A DNA stretch of 64,000 bases from Nitrospirota bacterium (GTDB lineage Bacteria > Nitrospirota > Thermodesulfovibrionia > UBA6902): contig JACRMS010000033.1 of the NCBI GenBank assembly GCA_016214845.1, positions 1-64,000 of the forward strand, written 5' to 3'. The position numbers were made by a program, and so were the translations under genes. Under the pieces are notes generated by a model. That model was given only the letters and a program-made list of their open reading frames with translations, was not told the DNA's origin and did not search any database. This document shows positions 50,265-62,892 of the stretch, one piece after another. Every line of letters starts with the position of its first letter. Position 1 is the first letter of the stretch.

Positions 50265-50567
50265 AGATCACCTCATCAATAAAGATAAAATTTCCGGAGC
50301 ACAAAGGAGTTATTTATTTTACTACTTTCAAACGTCCTCTGTGGAATATATTTCATATGCCTATTAACCAACCTCTCAACTTCAACCATGCCCCTCTCTC
50401 TCCCGCCCAGCGGCCCTTTCCGATATACGCATGACTTAAGATTGCCACTGTTTGCACTTTCAATAAATGCAAAAATCAGGCTAAGAAATGAGTTTTAATG
50501 AAAATTAATTATTAAGCTTGATAATCAGGAAGATAGCGGGTGGAGTACTTTATTTAGTGATAAACCA

Positions 50568-50683
50568 AATGGGTGCGACGGAAATTGACAGAAAATTCAG
50601 GGAAACCGTGATATCTTCATATGAGCTAAGGGTTTTTCATGGGTGCAACTTTTGTCTCATTAGCAAATAATGTCGCGCCCATT
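50568..50683. repeat. Inverted repeat in the 436-bp gap after the regulator pseudogene
   Basis: AATGGGTGCGAC (50568-50579) and GTCGCGCCCATT (50672-50683) are complementary except for one base. Between them there is no gene. The left part of the gap holds a stretch (50368-50396) resembling the interior of the element at 18966-19060. No other signal was seen between 50265 and 50700. Confidence 0.4.
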
Positions 50684-50700
50684 CATCGATGAAAGAAACT

Positions 50701-51435
50701 TCATTCAACTTTGACAATTATGTCCTGCGGAAGTCTTCTCAATAAGTCATCTGCTGCCTTGTTAAGAGATTCTTCAGATTTGGATTCGGCGGTTATCAAG
50801 ACCCTGTATTCCTTCGCTCCGGTAATTGGATATGAACCGAATGCGACGCCTGAATGTTCCGCAACAACTATATTCAAACTTTCCGCAATTTCAGTTTCAT
50901 GCGTATTGAGATAAATTTTTTTCAGATAGAATGACGGGGAACGGAACCGTTCTTTTATAAATGAGAACTTGTTCCGCATGTAATCCGGGATGCCGGGAAA
51001 GATAAAAATGTTCTTGAACGAAACAACGGGAAAGCGCATGTTCTGCTCGCAAATGATTTCAACCCCCTCCGGCAATTCCGCCATTTTCAAGAGTGCGCTG
51101 TTTACATTGTTCTTGAACCTTAAAGTTAATATCTTCTCAATTTCAGGATGCTGTACAAGCTTCACGCCAAAGCCTTTTGCGATGCCTGCCATTGTCACAT
51201 CATCATGAGTAGGCCCTACCCCGCCTGACGTGAAAACGTAATCATAACGTCTCGAAAACTCCGCGGCTTCCCTGCCTATTATATCTATATCATCAGGTAT
51301 GACTGATATCCGCCTGACATCCACTCCCAGGCCCCTCAATTCACAAACAAGAAAGTGAGAATTAATGTCCCTCACCTTCCCGGAGAGTATTTCGTTCCCG
51401 ATGATTATTATCCCAGCCGTCTTTGAATTTTGCAT
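50701..51435 (-). CDS. CinA-like molybdopterin-binding domain protein
   Basis: 244 aa from ATG 51435. It has the MoCF/CinA N-terminal fold (IIIIGNEILSGKVRDINSHFL, VFTSGGVGPTHDDVTMAGIAKGFG, FIFPGIPDYMRNKF) and the connecting COG1058 region. The C-terminal amidase domain of full CinA is missing, as is usual for COG1058-only proteins. Some such proteins hydrolyse ADP-ribose or NMN derivatives; activity here is unknown. Confidence 0.88.
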   Translation of the reverse strand: MQNSKTAGIIIIGNEILSGKVRDINSHFLVCELRGLGVDVRRISVIPDDIDIIGREAAEFSRRYDYVFTSGGVGPTHDDVTMAGIAKGFGVKLVQHPEIEKILTLRFKNNVNSALLKMAELPEGVEIICEQNMRFPVVSFKNIFIFPGIPDYMRNKFSFIKERFRSPSFYLKKIYLNTHETEIAESLNIVVAEHSGVAFGSYPITGAKEYRVLITAESKSEESLNKAADDLLRRLPQDIIVKVE

Positions 51436-51608
51436 ATTATAATTTATCAAAAATCATACCCTAATGTCTTCTCTTAAGGGAGTTAGCGGTTTTCATTAAA
51501 GTTTCCCTAAGTTATGCCGAATAGTATTGCATATGGACATACGTTCATTGATGGCATCTCTTTGCTATACGTAATTACAACTTAGTTAAGTTGATCATAG
51601 AATGACCT

Positions 51609-52643
51609 ATGAATAAAAATGACTTTCATAAGCAATTAAAAGATATACGTCCGGGGTTACTGCTGGCTGTTTTGATAGGATTGGCGGGTTATGGCCTGAC
51701 GAGTATTATTAAGTCTTCATTGCTTGACCCCTTGATAATTGCTTTGATATTGGGAATTGCGGTTAAATCTTCGTTGAGGGAAAGCAAAAAATTTGAATCA
51801 GGGGTTGTCCTTGCATCCTCAATATTCCTTCCCGCAGGAATAATCTTTTACGGCCTGCAGAACCTGAATTTCGCAAAACTTACCGAAGTGGATCCGACCA
51901 TATTACTTCTCATGCTGGTGGTCATGTCAGTCTACTTTGCAGTAATACTTCTGATGGGCAAATTATTGGGACAGAAAAAACAGATAACCTATCTTACCGC
52001 TTCCGGGTCGGCAATCTGCGGCGCTTCCGCTATCGCCGTTACCTCCCCGGCCGTAGATGCAGAACCCGACGACGTCTCTATCTCACTATTGTCCGTGACC
52101 ATAGCAGCGTTTGTAGGTTTTGCGCTTTTTCTTCCATTCCTTGCCTCATTGTTCAACCTTACAAGCAGGAATTACTGTTTCCTGACAGGGACCACTCTTC
52201 AATTCACAGGACTCGTGGCAGTTGCCGCCCAATACACGCCATTCTTAAAAAATGATATGCCTGTCACAGAAATGCTCTCACTTGCCCTTTCGGTTAAAGC
52301 GGTAAGATACCTTGCCCTGCTGGTGGCCGTTCCCCTTTTCTCGAGTCTCATAAAAAAGAAACTGTCCGTCCCGTGGTTTTTATGGGCCTTCATTGCGGCA
52401 GGTTTGCTTGGCACCTGGATCTATTCAGCGCATGGAAGCGCTTCGCACTCTGTTCTGGCGCGATACATTAAACCTGTTCACACTATCTCGTGGTCCATAG
52501 CCATGTCGGCAATCGGTCTTAACGCGGAAGTGAAAGAACTGTTGAGCAATAACGGCTCGAAGTCCCTCATAATGGCCTTTGGGGGATTTATCGCGGCAAC
52601 AATAACATTTTTTGCCGGACTATATATTATCAACTATATCTAA
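51609..52643 (+). CDS. YeiH-family putative sulfate exporter
   Basis: 344 aa with about ten TM helices. The family signature GSAICGASAIAVTSPAVDAE is present (YeiH/PF03601), as are DPLIIALILGIAVKSSL and SWSIAMSAIGLNAEVKEL. Members are annotated as sulfate or other anion exporters, but experimental support is thin. It is followed 2 bp later by a sensor gene and then an HD-GYP gene, so signalling and transport appear linked in one operon. Confidence 0.88.
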   Translation: MNKNDFHKQLKDIRPGLLLAVLIGLAGYGLTSIIKSSLLDPLIIALILGIAVKSSLRESKKFESGVVLASSIFLPAGIIFYGLQNLNFAKLTEVDPTILLLMLVVMSVYFAVILLMGKLLGQKKQITYLTASGSAICGASAIAVTSPAVDAEPDDVSISLLSVTIAAFVGFALFLPFLASLFNLTSRNYCFLTGTTLQFTGLVAVAAQYTPFLKNDMPVTEMLSLALSVKAVRYLALLVAVPLFSSLIKKKLSVPWFLWAFIAAGLLGTWIYSAHGSASHSVLARYIKPVHTISWSIAMSAIGLNAEVKELLSNNGSKSLIMAFGGFIAATITFFAGLYIINYI

Positions 52644-52645
52644 CG

Positions 52646-54361
52646 ATGGACGCTAACTCTGAATATAACATAAGCTCTCCAAAGACAAGCATAAGAAATA
52701 ATATTCTCCTGTCTTTCTTTATTGTCTTAACAATCGGCGGCATCGCGCTTAATATCATATTTCAAAATCTCATTCAAAAGACTTTATATCATGAGGGTGT
52801 TGATAAAATAATTATTGAAAATATCAGCAGGCATTTTACTGTCATTGGCTCAGGGATCACTATCACAGGCATTCTCGTTATTATGTTTATCGCCCTTTTC
52901 ATGTCTGAAAGGATCACAAGGCCCATTAAAAAATTGACCAATGGAATGCTTGAGATAGCGCAGGGCAAGTGGGACACAAGGATAAAGCTTAAAACTCATG
53001 ATGAATTAGGTCAGCTCTCCGATGGATTCAACTTTATGGTGGAGCGCATTGAAACGGCTTTAAAGGAGCTTAAGGCGTCAAAAGAATACACTGACAACAT
53101 AGTGTTGTCCGTTCCCTCAATCCTGATCGTATTAAGCGGCCGGTCAAACATTCTTTCTGTGAATACGGCATTTGAAAGGCTGCATGATCAATTCCCCTCT
53201 ATATCCATGGAGCATTTCGTCAGGCCTCTTGAAGATGAAATCAATAAGAACCTGCAGACCGGCAAAACCGTCAAAAAAGAGATCGTCCTTGTCCCTGAAC
53301 GCTCTGATATCAGCCTGATCTTTTCAGCCACGATATCCAGTATCGGGAACGGAAAAGCAGATTATGACGGTGAAGATACTGCCCGCGTCCTTTTGACCAT
53401 AACAGATATAACCGAACGGACGAAAATGAAAGAGCTGGTAATGCAGTCCAGGCAGGATTGGGAAGACACTTTCAATATTATCCCGGACATGATTACTATC
53501 CACGATAAAGACTTTAATATCATACAGGCGAACAAAGCGGCCCAGGAAGTACTCAAACTGCCCTTCCTGTCACCGGGCAAGATAAACAAGTGCAGTAAGT
53601 ATTACCACGGGACGGAAGCACCTCCTAAAGGCTGCCCGAGCTGCGACTGCATGAATACAAAAAAGTCCGCAACATTCGAAGTATTTGAGCCTCATCTGGA
53701 AAAGTATATAGAGATAAGGGCCATCCCTCGGATTAACGCCGATAACGAGTTGATAGGCTTGATACACATTGTCAGAGACATAACCCAGCGCAAGCAGATA
53801 GAAGATGAACATAATCAGCTCCTTAAAGTTGTAACACGCGCCAAGATAGAATGGGAAGTGACCTTCGACACGGTAACTGAATTCATCATACTGATAGACA
53901 AAAAATTCAATATCAAAAGATGCAACAGCAGTTTTGCCCAGTACGCGGGATTGCCGACCAATAAACTCGTCAATAAAAAATGCTATGAACACTTTACACC
54001 TCACAAAGACGTGGATTTCAGTCATTGCCAGATGCTCATAGAAAATGAAGAACCCATGGAAAGAGTGGAAATACGGACCAGGGACGATCACTGGTTTTAT
54101 GTAAGCCAGCGCCCCATACGGGATAAAAAAGGCAAATATCTGCACACGGTAATTATAGCCACTGATATTACAAATCTGAAAAATGCCCAGCAAATGCTAA
54201 AAAAATCCGAGCAGAACCTCAAGAAGCAGGTAGAAGACCTTGAAAAGTTTTATGAGATGGCCGTGGGCAGGGAGCTGAAAATGAAAGAACTGAAGAAAGA
54301 AATAAAAATATTAAATTCCGAACTTTCGTCGTATAAGGAAAATGAACTCATTAAAAAGTAA
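52646..54361 (+). CDS. HAMP-multiPAS sensor without output domain
   Basis: 571 aa. Two TM helices (about 20-37 and 67-85), HAMP (ERITRPIKKLTNGMLEIAQGKW), then three PAS-type domains (about 145-250, 265-385, 400-510). The second has a Cys-rich loop (CSKYYHGTEAPPKGCPSCDC) of the kind seen in redox- or ligand-sensing PAS domains of anaerobes. The C-terminus is a coiled coil with no kinase, GGDEF or methyl-accepting module. It overlaps the HD-GYP gene by 20 nt and probably signals to that protein by direct contact. Confidence 0.85.
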   Translation: MDANSEYNISSPKTSIRNNILLSFFIVLTIGGIALNIIFQNLIQKTLYHEGVDKIIIENISRHFTVIGSGITITGILVIMFIALFMSERITRPIKKLTNGMLEIAQGKWDTRIKLKTHDELGQLSDGFNFMVERIETALKELKASKEYTDNIVLSVPSILIVLSGRSNILSVNTAFERLHDQFPSISMEHFVRPLEDEINKNLQTGKTVKKEIVLVPERSDISLIFSATISSIGNGKADYDGEDTARVLLTITDITERTKMKELVMQSRQDWEDTFNIIPDMITIHDKDFNIIQANKAAQEVLKLPFLSPGKINKCSKYYHGTEAPPKGCPSCDCMNTKKSATFEVFEPHLEKYIEIRAIPRINADNELIGLIHIVRDITQRKQIEDEHNQLLKVVTRAKIEWEVTFDTVTEFIILIDKKFNIKRCNSSFAQYAGLPTNKLVNKKCYEHFTPHKDVDFSHCQMLIENEEPMERVEIRTRDDHWFYVSQRPIRDKKGKYLHTVIIATDITNLKNAQQMLKKSEQNLKKQVEDLEKFYEMAVGRELKMKELKKEIKILNSELSSYKENELIKK

Positions 54362-55433
54362 ACCGGAAACTCAGGGCGTTCTTGAAGTCTATATCCGGGA
54401 CAACATGAGGCTGATCGACTCACTGCCCCACTCCGTATTCATAACGGACACGGAATTCAACATTGTATTTTCCAACGCTGCCATGAAGACCCTTTTGGGC
54501 AATAACGGCAATTTACATGATGCAAAATGTCATCAATGGTTCCACCATTCAGATGTTCCCGCGGAAGACCTCCCTGTTTTGGCGCTGAGGAATGAACAAA
54601 GAAAAATATATGATGCCGGCCTTAATAAGCATCTGCTGATAAATTCCTCTCCGCTCGTTCGCGATAAGAATTTAATAGGCGTCATTCATTCCGTCACTGA
54701 TATTTCCGAGATTAAACAATCTGAAAATGAGCACAAGGAACTGATTGAGATCTACGCAAGCGCGATTAACGACATTAAAAAACGCCAGATAAAGGCGCAG
54801 ACCGGACGGGAGGCCTTTTTCAACATGCTCGAGGACCTCAATGAGTCCTTCAAAGAGCTTGAAGATCTGTTCCTGAAACTTGTGCGTGTAATGGTCAACG
54901 CCCTTGACGCAAAGAGCCCGTGGACAAAAGGACATTCGGAACGGGTGTCGATGTATGCCGGACAGATCGCAAAGGAAATGATGCTTGATGACGATGAAGT
55001 AAAAAGCATCAAGCTTGCCGGACTGCTTCATGACATCGGGAAGATCGGGACAGACGATTATCTCCTTGATAAACCTGGCGCGCTTACAAGAGAGGAATTC
55101 GAAGTTGTCAGAAAGCATCCCGCCCAGGGCGCGGAAATACTCAAAGGCATCAAGCAATTAAAAGACATAATCCCTCTGATAAAACATCACCACGAAAAGC
55201 TTGACGGCACTGGATATCCTGACAGGCTTAATGACGGGCAAATTCCCCTTGGCGCAAAAATTCTTCATGTGGCTGACTCATTTGATTCAATGACCTCTGA
55301 CAGGCCGTACAGGCCTGCGCCGGGGACTGAATATGCATTGTCTGAATTGTTCAAATATAAAGGGAAACAATTCGACTCTACAGTAGTAGAGGCATTCCTG
55401 AGAGTGCTTGAAAGACAAACAGGGGAAAATTAA
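54342..55433 (+). CDS. PAS-HD-GYP cyclic dinucleotide phosphodiesterase
   Basis: 363 aa. A PAS domain (about 20-130), a coiled helix, and an HD-GYP domain (about 180-355). Metal and catalytic motifs are intact: GHSERV, LLHDIGKIG, HPAQGAEIL, HHHEKLDGTGYP, HVADSFDSMTSDRPYRP. HD-GYP enzymes hydrolyse c-di-GMP, and some degrade 3',3'-cGAMP. Together with the Hypr-like GGDEF protein at 7504 this could be a synthesis/degradation pair, but they are 46 kb apart. It is translationally coupled to the sensor gene. Confidence 0.92.
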   Translation: MNSLKSKPETQGVLEVYIRDNMRLIDSLPHSVFITDTEFNIVFSNAAMKTLLGNNGNLHDAKCHQWFHHSDVPAEDLPVLALRNEQRKIYDAGLNKHLLINSSPLVRDKNLIGVIHSVTDISEIKQSENEHKELIEIYASAINDIKKRQIKAQTGREAFFNMLEDLNESFKELEDLFLKLVRVMVNALDAKSPWTKGHSERVSMYAGQIAKEMMLDDDEVKSIKLAGLLHDIGKIGTDDYLLDKPGALTREEFEVVRKHPAQGAEILKGIKQLKDIIPLIKHHHEKLDGTGYPDRLNDGQIPLGAKILHVADSFDSMTSDRPYRPAPGTEYALSELFKYKGKQFDSTVVEAFLRVLERQTGEN

Positions 55434-55444
55434 TTACTCCGCCA

Positions 55445-56473
55445 TCAGCTTATCTTCAGAAGGACCTTCAACACGCCTTTCCTTGCTGCATACTCAAAAG
55501 CCTTCACCCCGTCTTTTAGAGAAAATGTATTGCTGACAAGAGGTGAAAGTTTGACCTTCCGTTCATGTATTGCCTCTATCGCCGGGGGAAATGGGCCGCA
55601 GCGCGACCCGATCACGGAGATCTCTCCTATTACGATCTGATTCAGGTTTACAGCAGCGCGTTCTGCAACGGTTGTTTTGAGAATAATCTTGCCTCTCGAC
55701 TTAACAATTCCAAGCGCCGCGTCAATGCCGGATGAAGAGCCTGTGCAGTCAACGACATAATCGAATTCATTCTCTCCCTCCCCTTCATCCCCTCCCGTCA
55801 AGGGAGGGGAATTCTTCGGTCCCCTCTCCCCTGGCGGGAGAGGGTTAGGGTGAGGGGGGGATTGCAATATAGTCCTTATCCCTATTGCCTCAAGAATCTT
55901 TAACTTCTCCCTGTGCCTGCCGGCAACAACAAGATTACAACCAGTCGTTGAAAGCACCTGTCCGGCAAGCAGCCCTAATTTCCCGTCTCCTAAAACGCAG
56001 ACTTTATCGGTTGGCAATATTTTTACCTGCTGGAGAATCTCGAATGCCGCTGCCAGCGGCTCAACAAATACCGCTTCCTCATCTGATATTGAATCAGGTA
56101 TTACATGGAGGTTGCCGGCAGGCAGGGTAAGAAATTCTGCGAATGCTCCTTCTTTATTAAGGATGCCTAAAACCGAGCGGTTCGGGCAGTGGTTTTGCAT
56201 GTGGTTTTGGCAGTTGGGGCATGTGCCGCAGCCGATGTTGATCTCTCCGGTGACACGTCTGCCTATAAAACCCTTTTCATCACACTTCTCAACGACACCG
56301 ACGAACTCATGTCCCAATACACCCTGAAATCCCATGTATCCCTTTGTGATCTCAAGATCGGTATTGCAGATCCCGGCAAGTTTGACCCGTATCAATGCAT
56401 CACCCTGTTCCAGTTTTGGAACAGGATGGTCCTTTCGATAGTGAAGTCCGTTATTGAAAACAAGCGCTCTCAT
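55445..56473 (-). CDS. Zinc-dependent alcohol dehydrogenase with repeat insertion
   Basis: 342 aa MDR enzyme. Catalytic zinc ligands C36, H55/E56 (GHEFVG) and E139 (FVEPLA). Structural zinc CGTCPNCQNHMQNHC. NAD-binding VCVLGDGKLGLLAGQV. Closest to threonine/sorbitol dehydrogenase-like members; the substrate is not determined. Residues 204-234 (SPPHPNPLPPGERGPKNSPP and on) break the Rossmann domain between two strands and are encoded by a dispersed CCCTCxCCC-type palindromic repeat. The insertion keeps the frame. Confidence 0.88.
   Translation of the reverse strand: MRALVFNNGLHYRKDHPVPKLEQGDALIRVKLAGICNTDLEITKGYMGFQGVLGHEFVGVVEKCDEKGFIGRRVTGEINIGCGTCPNCQNHMQNHCPNRSVLGILNKEGAFAEFLTLPAGNLHVIPDSISDEEAVFVEPLAAAFEILQQVKILPTDKVCVLGDGKLGLLAGQVLSTTGCNLVVAGRHREKLKILEAIGIRTILQSPPHPNPLPPGERGPKNSPPLTGGDEGEGENEFDYVVDCTGSSSGIDAALGIVKSRGKIILKTTVAERAAVNLNQIVIGEISVIGSRCGPFPPAIEAIHERKVKLSPLVSNTFSLKDGVKAFEYAARKGVLKVLLKIS
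55772..55864 (-). repeat. Dispersed palindromic repeat inside the alcohol dehydrogenase gene
   Basis: Contains TCCCCTGGCGGGAGAGGG and CTCCCGTCAAGGGAGGGG palindromes plus GGTTAGGGTGAGGGGG. This is a common intergenic repeat type in many bacteria, here translated as a Pro/Gly-rich loop. Confidence 0.8.
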
Positions 56474-56482
56474 TTTCTTTTA

Positions 56483-56516
56483 CTAATCCCTAACCCCTAA
56501 TCTCTAATCCCGGTTT
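56483..56516. repeat. Short intergenic 7-bp tract (TAATCCC words)
   Basis: CTAATCC, CTAACCC, CTAATCT, CTAATCC in 7-bp steps, between the alcohol dehydrogenase and the next gene. Same word family as inside the ATPase and kdsB. Confidence 0.65.
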
Positions 56517-56521
56517 TTTCA

Positions 56522-57028
56522 TCACCGCTCCCATTCCACTCTGAGAAGCTTTGTGTCCTGCGACCACTTATACCCTACTCTGCCCTGGTATGCCTTCTGG
56601 ACGCTCTTGCCGATACGCTGGGCCAGCTTTTCATTTGTGGTAGTCAGCTCCATCCCCTCTTTAATATCGTTCATCGCCATTATCCTTTCAAGAGGATTAA
56701 ACCCCATTGCCTTATGCTCTTCATTCCTGATCAGATTCAGGATCTCATTTTTGTGTTCTCTGAGAAACTCCCCTTTAAGTGTAACAATTCCTCCCGGGAA
56801 TTTATCTTTTATCTTCTGGCAGGCTGGACAGAGGACTTTGTTTAAACTTTTCCACTCGTTCATTTTCTCAAACAGCTCATCATTAAAACACCATCTTTTA
56901 TTTTGATATATGGCATGGCATCGTTTACAAACAGCGGCCTCATAAGACACCCCCTGCAAAAGATAGGGATCACTGCACGTGTCCATGCTCTTTCTTTGCG
57001 CGAATGAGAAAAGTTTTCTTGTGTTCAT
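56522..57028 (-). CDS. BCAM0308-like zinc-binding protein
   Basis: 168 aa. Cys pairs CKRCHAIYQNKRW and CPACQKIKDKFPGG form a probable zinc ribbon, followed by IVTLKGEFLREHKNEILNLI and FNPLERIMAM, then a strand-rich C-terminus (KLAQRIGKSVQKAYQG; KLLRVEW). This order is typical of the BCAM0308 family, whose function is not known. Resemblance to the NMD3 N-terminal zinc domain suggests RNA or ribosome binding. Confidence 0.75.
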   Translation of the reverse strand: MNTRKLFSFAQRKSMDTCSDPYLLQGVSYEAAVCKRCHAIYQNKRWCFNDELFEKMNEWKSLNKVLCPACQKIKDKFPGGIVTLKGEFLREHKNEILNLIRNEEHKAMGFNPLERIMAMNDIKEGMELTTTNEKLAQRIGKSVQKAYQGRVGYKWSQDTKLLRVEWER

Positions 57029-57059
57029 AAATACCTCCCTGTTAAATGCTCTTTGTTAT

Positions 57060-57230
57060 TTAGTGTCTGTCCATAAACTCGAACATTAAACTGTCATTCC
57101 CGTGCCTAAAGCACCTACTGTTGGCAGTCGGTTGAGCGGGAATCCAGTTTTCTAAATAAATTCTGGATGCCCGATTAAAAACTTCGGGCATGACGAGATT
57201 GAAAGTTTGTAATTTATGGACAGACTCTAT
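57060..57230. mobile_element. MITE-like repeat, copy C
   Basis: 171 bp. Left end TTAGTGTCTGTCCATAAAC, right end TTTATGGACAGACTCTA, so the inverted repeats are nearly perfect over 16-17 bp. The core is the same as copies A and B, with about 20 bp extra in the first loop. It forms the 3' end of the next minus-strand reading frame. Confidence 0.88.
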
Positions 57231-57473
57231 TTCATCTCCCTGAAATCTTCTCAGCTCTCCGGTCCGCCCTCCTTTTCTTATTTCCTCTTCTATTGAAGGT
57301 GTCGCAACATTATTATTCGCAGATGTATAAAGCTCCAGAAATTCATTAAGGATGTTCAATGGCAGTTTGCCGGGGAGAAAACACTTCACGTCCTTGCGTC
57401 CTGTTTTAGCCAAAGTTCCAGCCTGCATTAGATGCATATCGGAAATTATTGATAAGTCGTTTCTTAATTCCAT
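57060..57473 (-). CDS. Hypothetical gene whose 3' end is supplied by MITE copy C
   Basis: The frame starts at 57473 (MELRNDLSIISDMHLMQAGT). Its first 82 or so residues look native (KCFLPGKLPLNILNEFLELY; ATPSIEEEIRKGGRTGELRRFQ). From about residue 83 (SVHKLQTF) to the stop, the codons lie inside the MITE. Either the original gene ended near GDEIE or was cut by the insertion. No family recognised; the start has no clear ribosome-binding site. Confidence 0.45.
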   Translation of the reverse strand: MELRNDLSIISDMHLMQAGTLAKTGRKDVKCFLPGKLPLNILNEFLELYTSANNNVATPSIEEEIRKGGRTGELRRFQGDEIESVHKLQTFNLVMPEVFNRASRIYLENWIPAQPTANSRCFRHGNDSLMFEFMDRH

Positions 57474-57523
57474 TATATCACGGAATAAAAGGGGGGCAAA
57501 TGAAAATCTTTCTCTTTAAACCG

Positions 57524-57892
57524 TCACTCGTAATACGTTGCGGATGCCGTATCGTTTTCCCACACGGTGACGGAGGAGACGCTGCAATTTGTTTTCTGCA
57601 GTTTCTTCTTTAATGAATCGTAGATCCACTTTGTGATATTTTCGGAGGAGGGGTTTATCTCGGTGAAGGGGAATACGTTATTGAGAAACGAATGATCGAG
57701 AGAAGCAACCACCTCAATGGTTATCGCCTTTAGCTCATGAAAGTCTATCACTATCCCGATGTCATTGAGTTTTTCGGAGGAAACAATTACCTGCACGCGC
57801 CAGTTGTGCCCGTGCAGCTCTTCACATTTGCCTTTATATCCCCTGAGCTGGTGCGCAGAGGAGAAAGTCGTCTCGATCATTAGTTCGTACAT
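57524..57892 (-). CDS. queD: 6-carboxytetrahydropterin synthase (QueD/PTPS family)
   Basis: 122 aa. Zinc ligands from FSSAHQL and LHGHNW, the catalytic CEELHG Cys region, GIVIDFHELK, and LDHSFLN. Glu near the end (WENDTAS) fits the substrate site. In bacteria this family makes the queuosine precursor; other queuosine genes are absent here. It is part of a minus-strand run with ftsB and eno. Confidence 0.92.
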   Translation of the reverse strand: MYELMIETTFSSAHQLRGYKGKCEELHGHNWRVQVIVSSEKLNDIGIVIDFHELKAITIEVVASLDHSFLNNVFPFTEINPSSENITKWIYDSLKKKLQKTNCSVSSVTVWENDTASATYYE

Positions 57893-57900
57893 TATTTATC

Positions 57901-58221
57901 TCACTTTTTATCTTCAAATTTAAAGATCAATTCGCCGTCTCTTGTAAGCCCGTATTTTCTGGCGTGCTCTTCCATCTGGTCGGGGTTCTTTTCCATCGTA
58001 TCCATTTCCGACTGGATGTCTTCTACCTGTTTTTTGACTATCCTGGTCTCAGAAATAAGTTTGTCCCTTTTGGACCTGAGTTCAAGGTATTTCAATAATC
58101 CGTTCTCACCTGAGATCAGGCTGAAAGTCAGATAAATAAAAAGCAGTATGCCGACAGTCAGAAAGACAAGCTGTCTCTTCTTCTTATTGTGCTCGACCTG
58201 TTTCCGTCTTTTGTTCCGCAT
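57901..58221 (-). CDS. FtsB/DivIC-like septum formation initiator
   Basis: 106 aa. Short basic cytoplasmic start (RNKRRKQVEHNKKKRQ), one TM helix (LVFLTVGILLFIYLTFSLI), then a coiled coil (SKRDKLISETRIVKKQVEDI) and the typical IARKYGLTRDGE-like end (HARKYGLTRDGELIFKF). These proteins join FtsL and FtsQ at the division site. It sits between queD and eno; eno-ftsB order is common in bacteria. Confidence 0.9.
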   Translation of the reverse strand: MRNKRRKQVEHNKKKRQLVFLTVGILLFIYLTFSLISGENGLLKYLELRSKRDKLISETRIVKKQVEDIQSEMDTMEKNPDQMEEHARKYGLTRDGELIFKFEDKK

Positions 58222-58336
58222 GGTTAAAAGATCGGGAAATTGAGAATATAGGAAGATGAGAAGTTATAAACTTTTTGTCTTTTCTCATCTTCAAAACTTC
58301 TTATGTTCTCAACTTCTGTTTTCATAATCCTTAGTT

Positions 58337-62074
<3,738 letters not shown>

Positions 62075-62104
62075 AGAATACTTTACAATAGTTGTTTTTT
62101 TAGT

Positions 62105-62878
62105 TCAAGAGAGAAAATCAACTTCCTCTTTACCTAAATAAGCCTCTATCACGTATGGATTATTTTGAATTTCATTCGGAGTGCCTTCCGCTATCTTCAC
62201 TCCGTGGTCAAGGACAATGATCCAGTCTGAAATACCCATGACGACCTTCATGTCATGCTCGATTATAATTACTGTCTTGCCCCACTCCCTGATCTTTTTA
62301 ATAAGCTCCATCAGCGCCATTGTCTCCTGTGGGTTCATGCCCGCGGCAGGCTCATCAAGTAGTAATAATGCTGGCTCCGTTGCGAGGGCGCGCGCTATCT
62401 CAAGCCGCTTCTGGTCTCCGTACGGAAGGTTCTCAGCGAGTGTGGAGGCGAAGTCCTGGATGCCCGTGAATTCCAGGTACTCAAGGGCCTTTGATCTTAT
62501 CTCATCTTCTTCCCTCTGAAATTTTTTTGTGCCTAATACCGCGGTCAGCAGTCCCTCTTTTGAGCGCGCATGCTGGCCGATCATTACGTTTTCCAGCACG
62601 GTCATTGAATTGAACACCCTGATATTCTGAAATGTGCGCGCGATGCCCTTTTCAGTTATTTCGTACGGCCTTCTTTGAGTGATGTCTTCATCTTCAAACA
62701 GCACATGCCCTTTTGTCGATGGCAGCACACCGGTCAGGCAGTTGAACAGAGTGGTCTTGCCTGCGCCGTTCGGCCCGATTATGCTAAGGATGATCCCGCG
62801 CTTGACCTTAAAGCTGACTTCCTCGATCGCCTTGAGCCCGCCGAATATTTTTGTTAAATTTCTGACTTCCAATATCAT
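62105..62878 (-). CDS. livG: Branched-chain amino acid ABC transporter ATP-binding protein
   Basis: 257 aa. Walker A GPNGAGKTTLF, Q-loop RTFQNIRVF, the signature region LPYGDQKRLEIARAL, Walker B LLLLDEPAAGMNP, and the LivG-specific IIIEHDMKVVMGISD and C-terminal PYVIEAYLG. It energises uptake of Leu/Ile/Val or similar. livM lies upstream. The usual livF partner is not downstream, where kdsB follows. Confidence 0.94.
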   Translation of the reverse strand: MILEVRNLTKIFGGLKAIEEVSFKVKRGIILSIIGPNGAGKTTLFNCLTGVLPSTKGHVLFEDEDITQRRPYEITEKGIARTFQNIRVFNSMTVLENVMIGQHARSKEGLLTAVLGTKKFQREEDEIRSKALEYLEFTGIQDFASTLAENLPYGDQKRLEIARALATEPALLLLDEPAAGMNPQETMALMELIKKIREWGKTVIIIEHDMKVVMGISDWIIVLDHGVKIAEGTPNEIQNNPYVIEAYLGKEEVDFLS

Positions 62879-62892
62879 GATGTTGTACCCTT

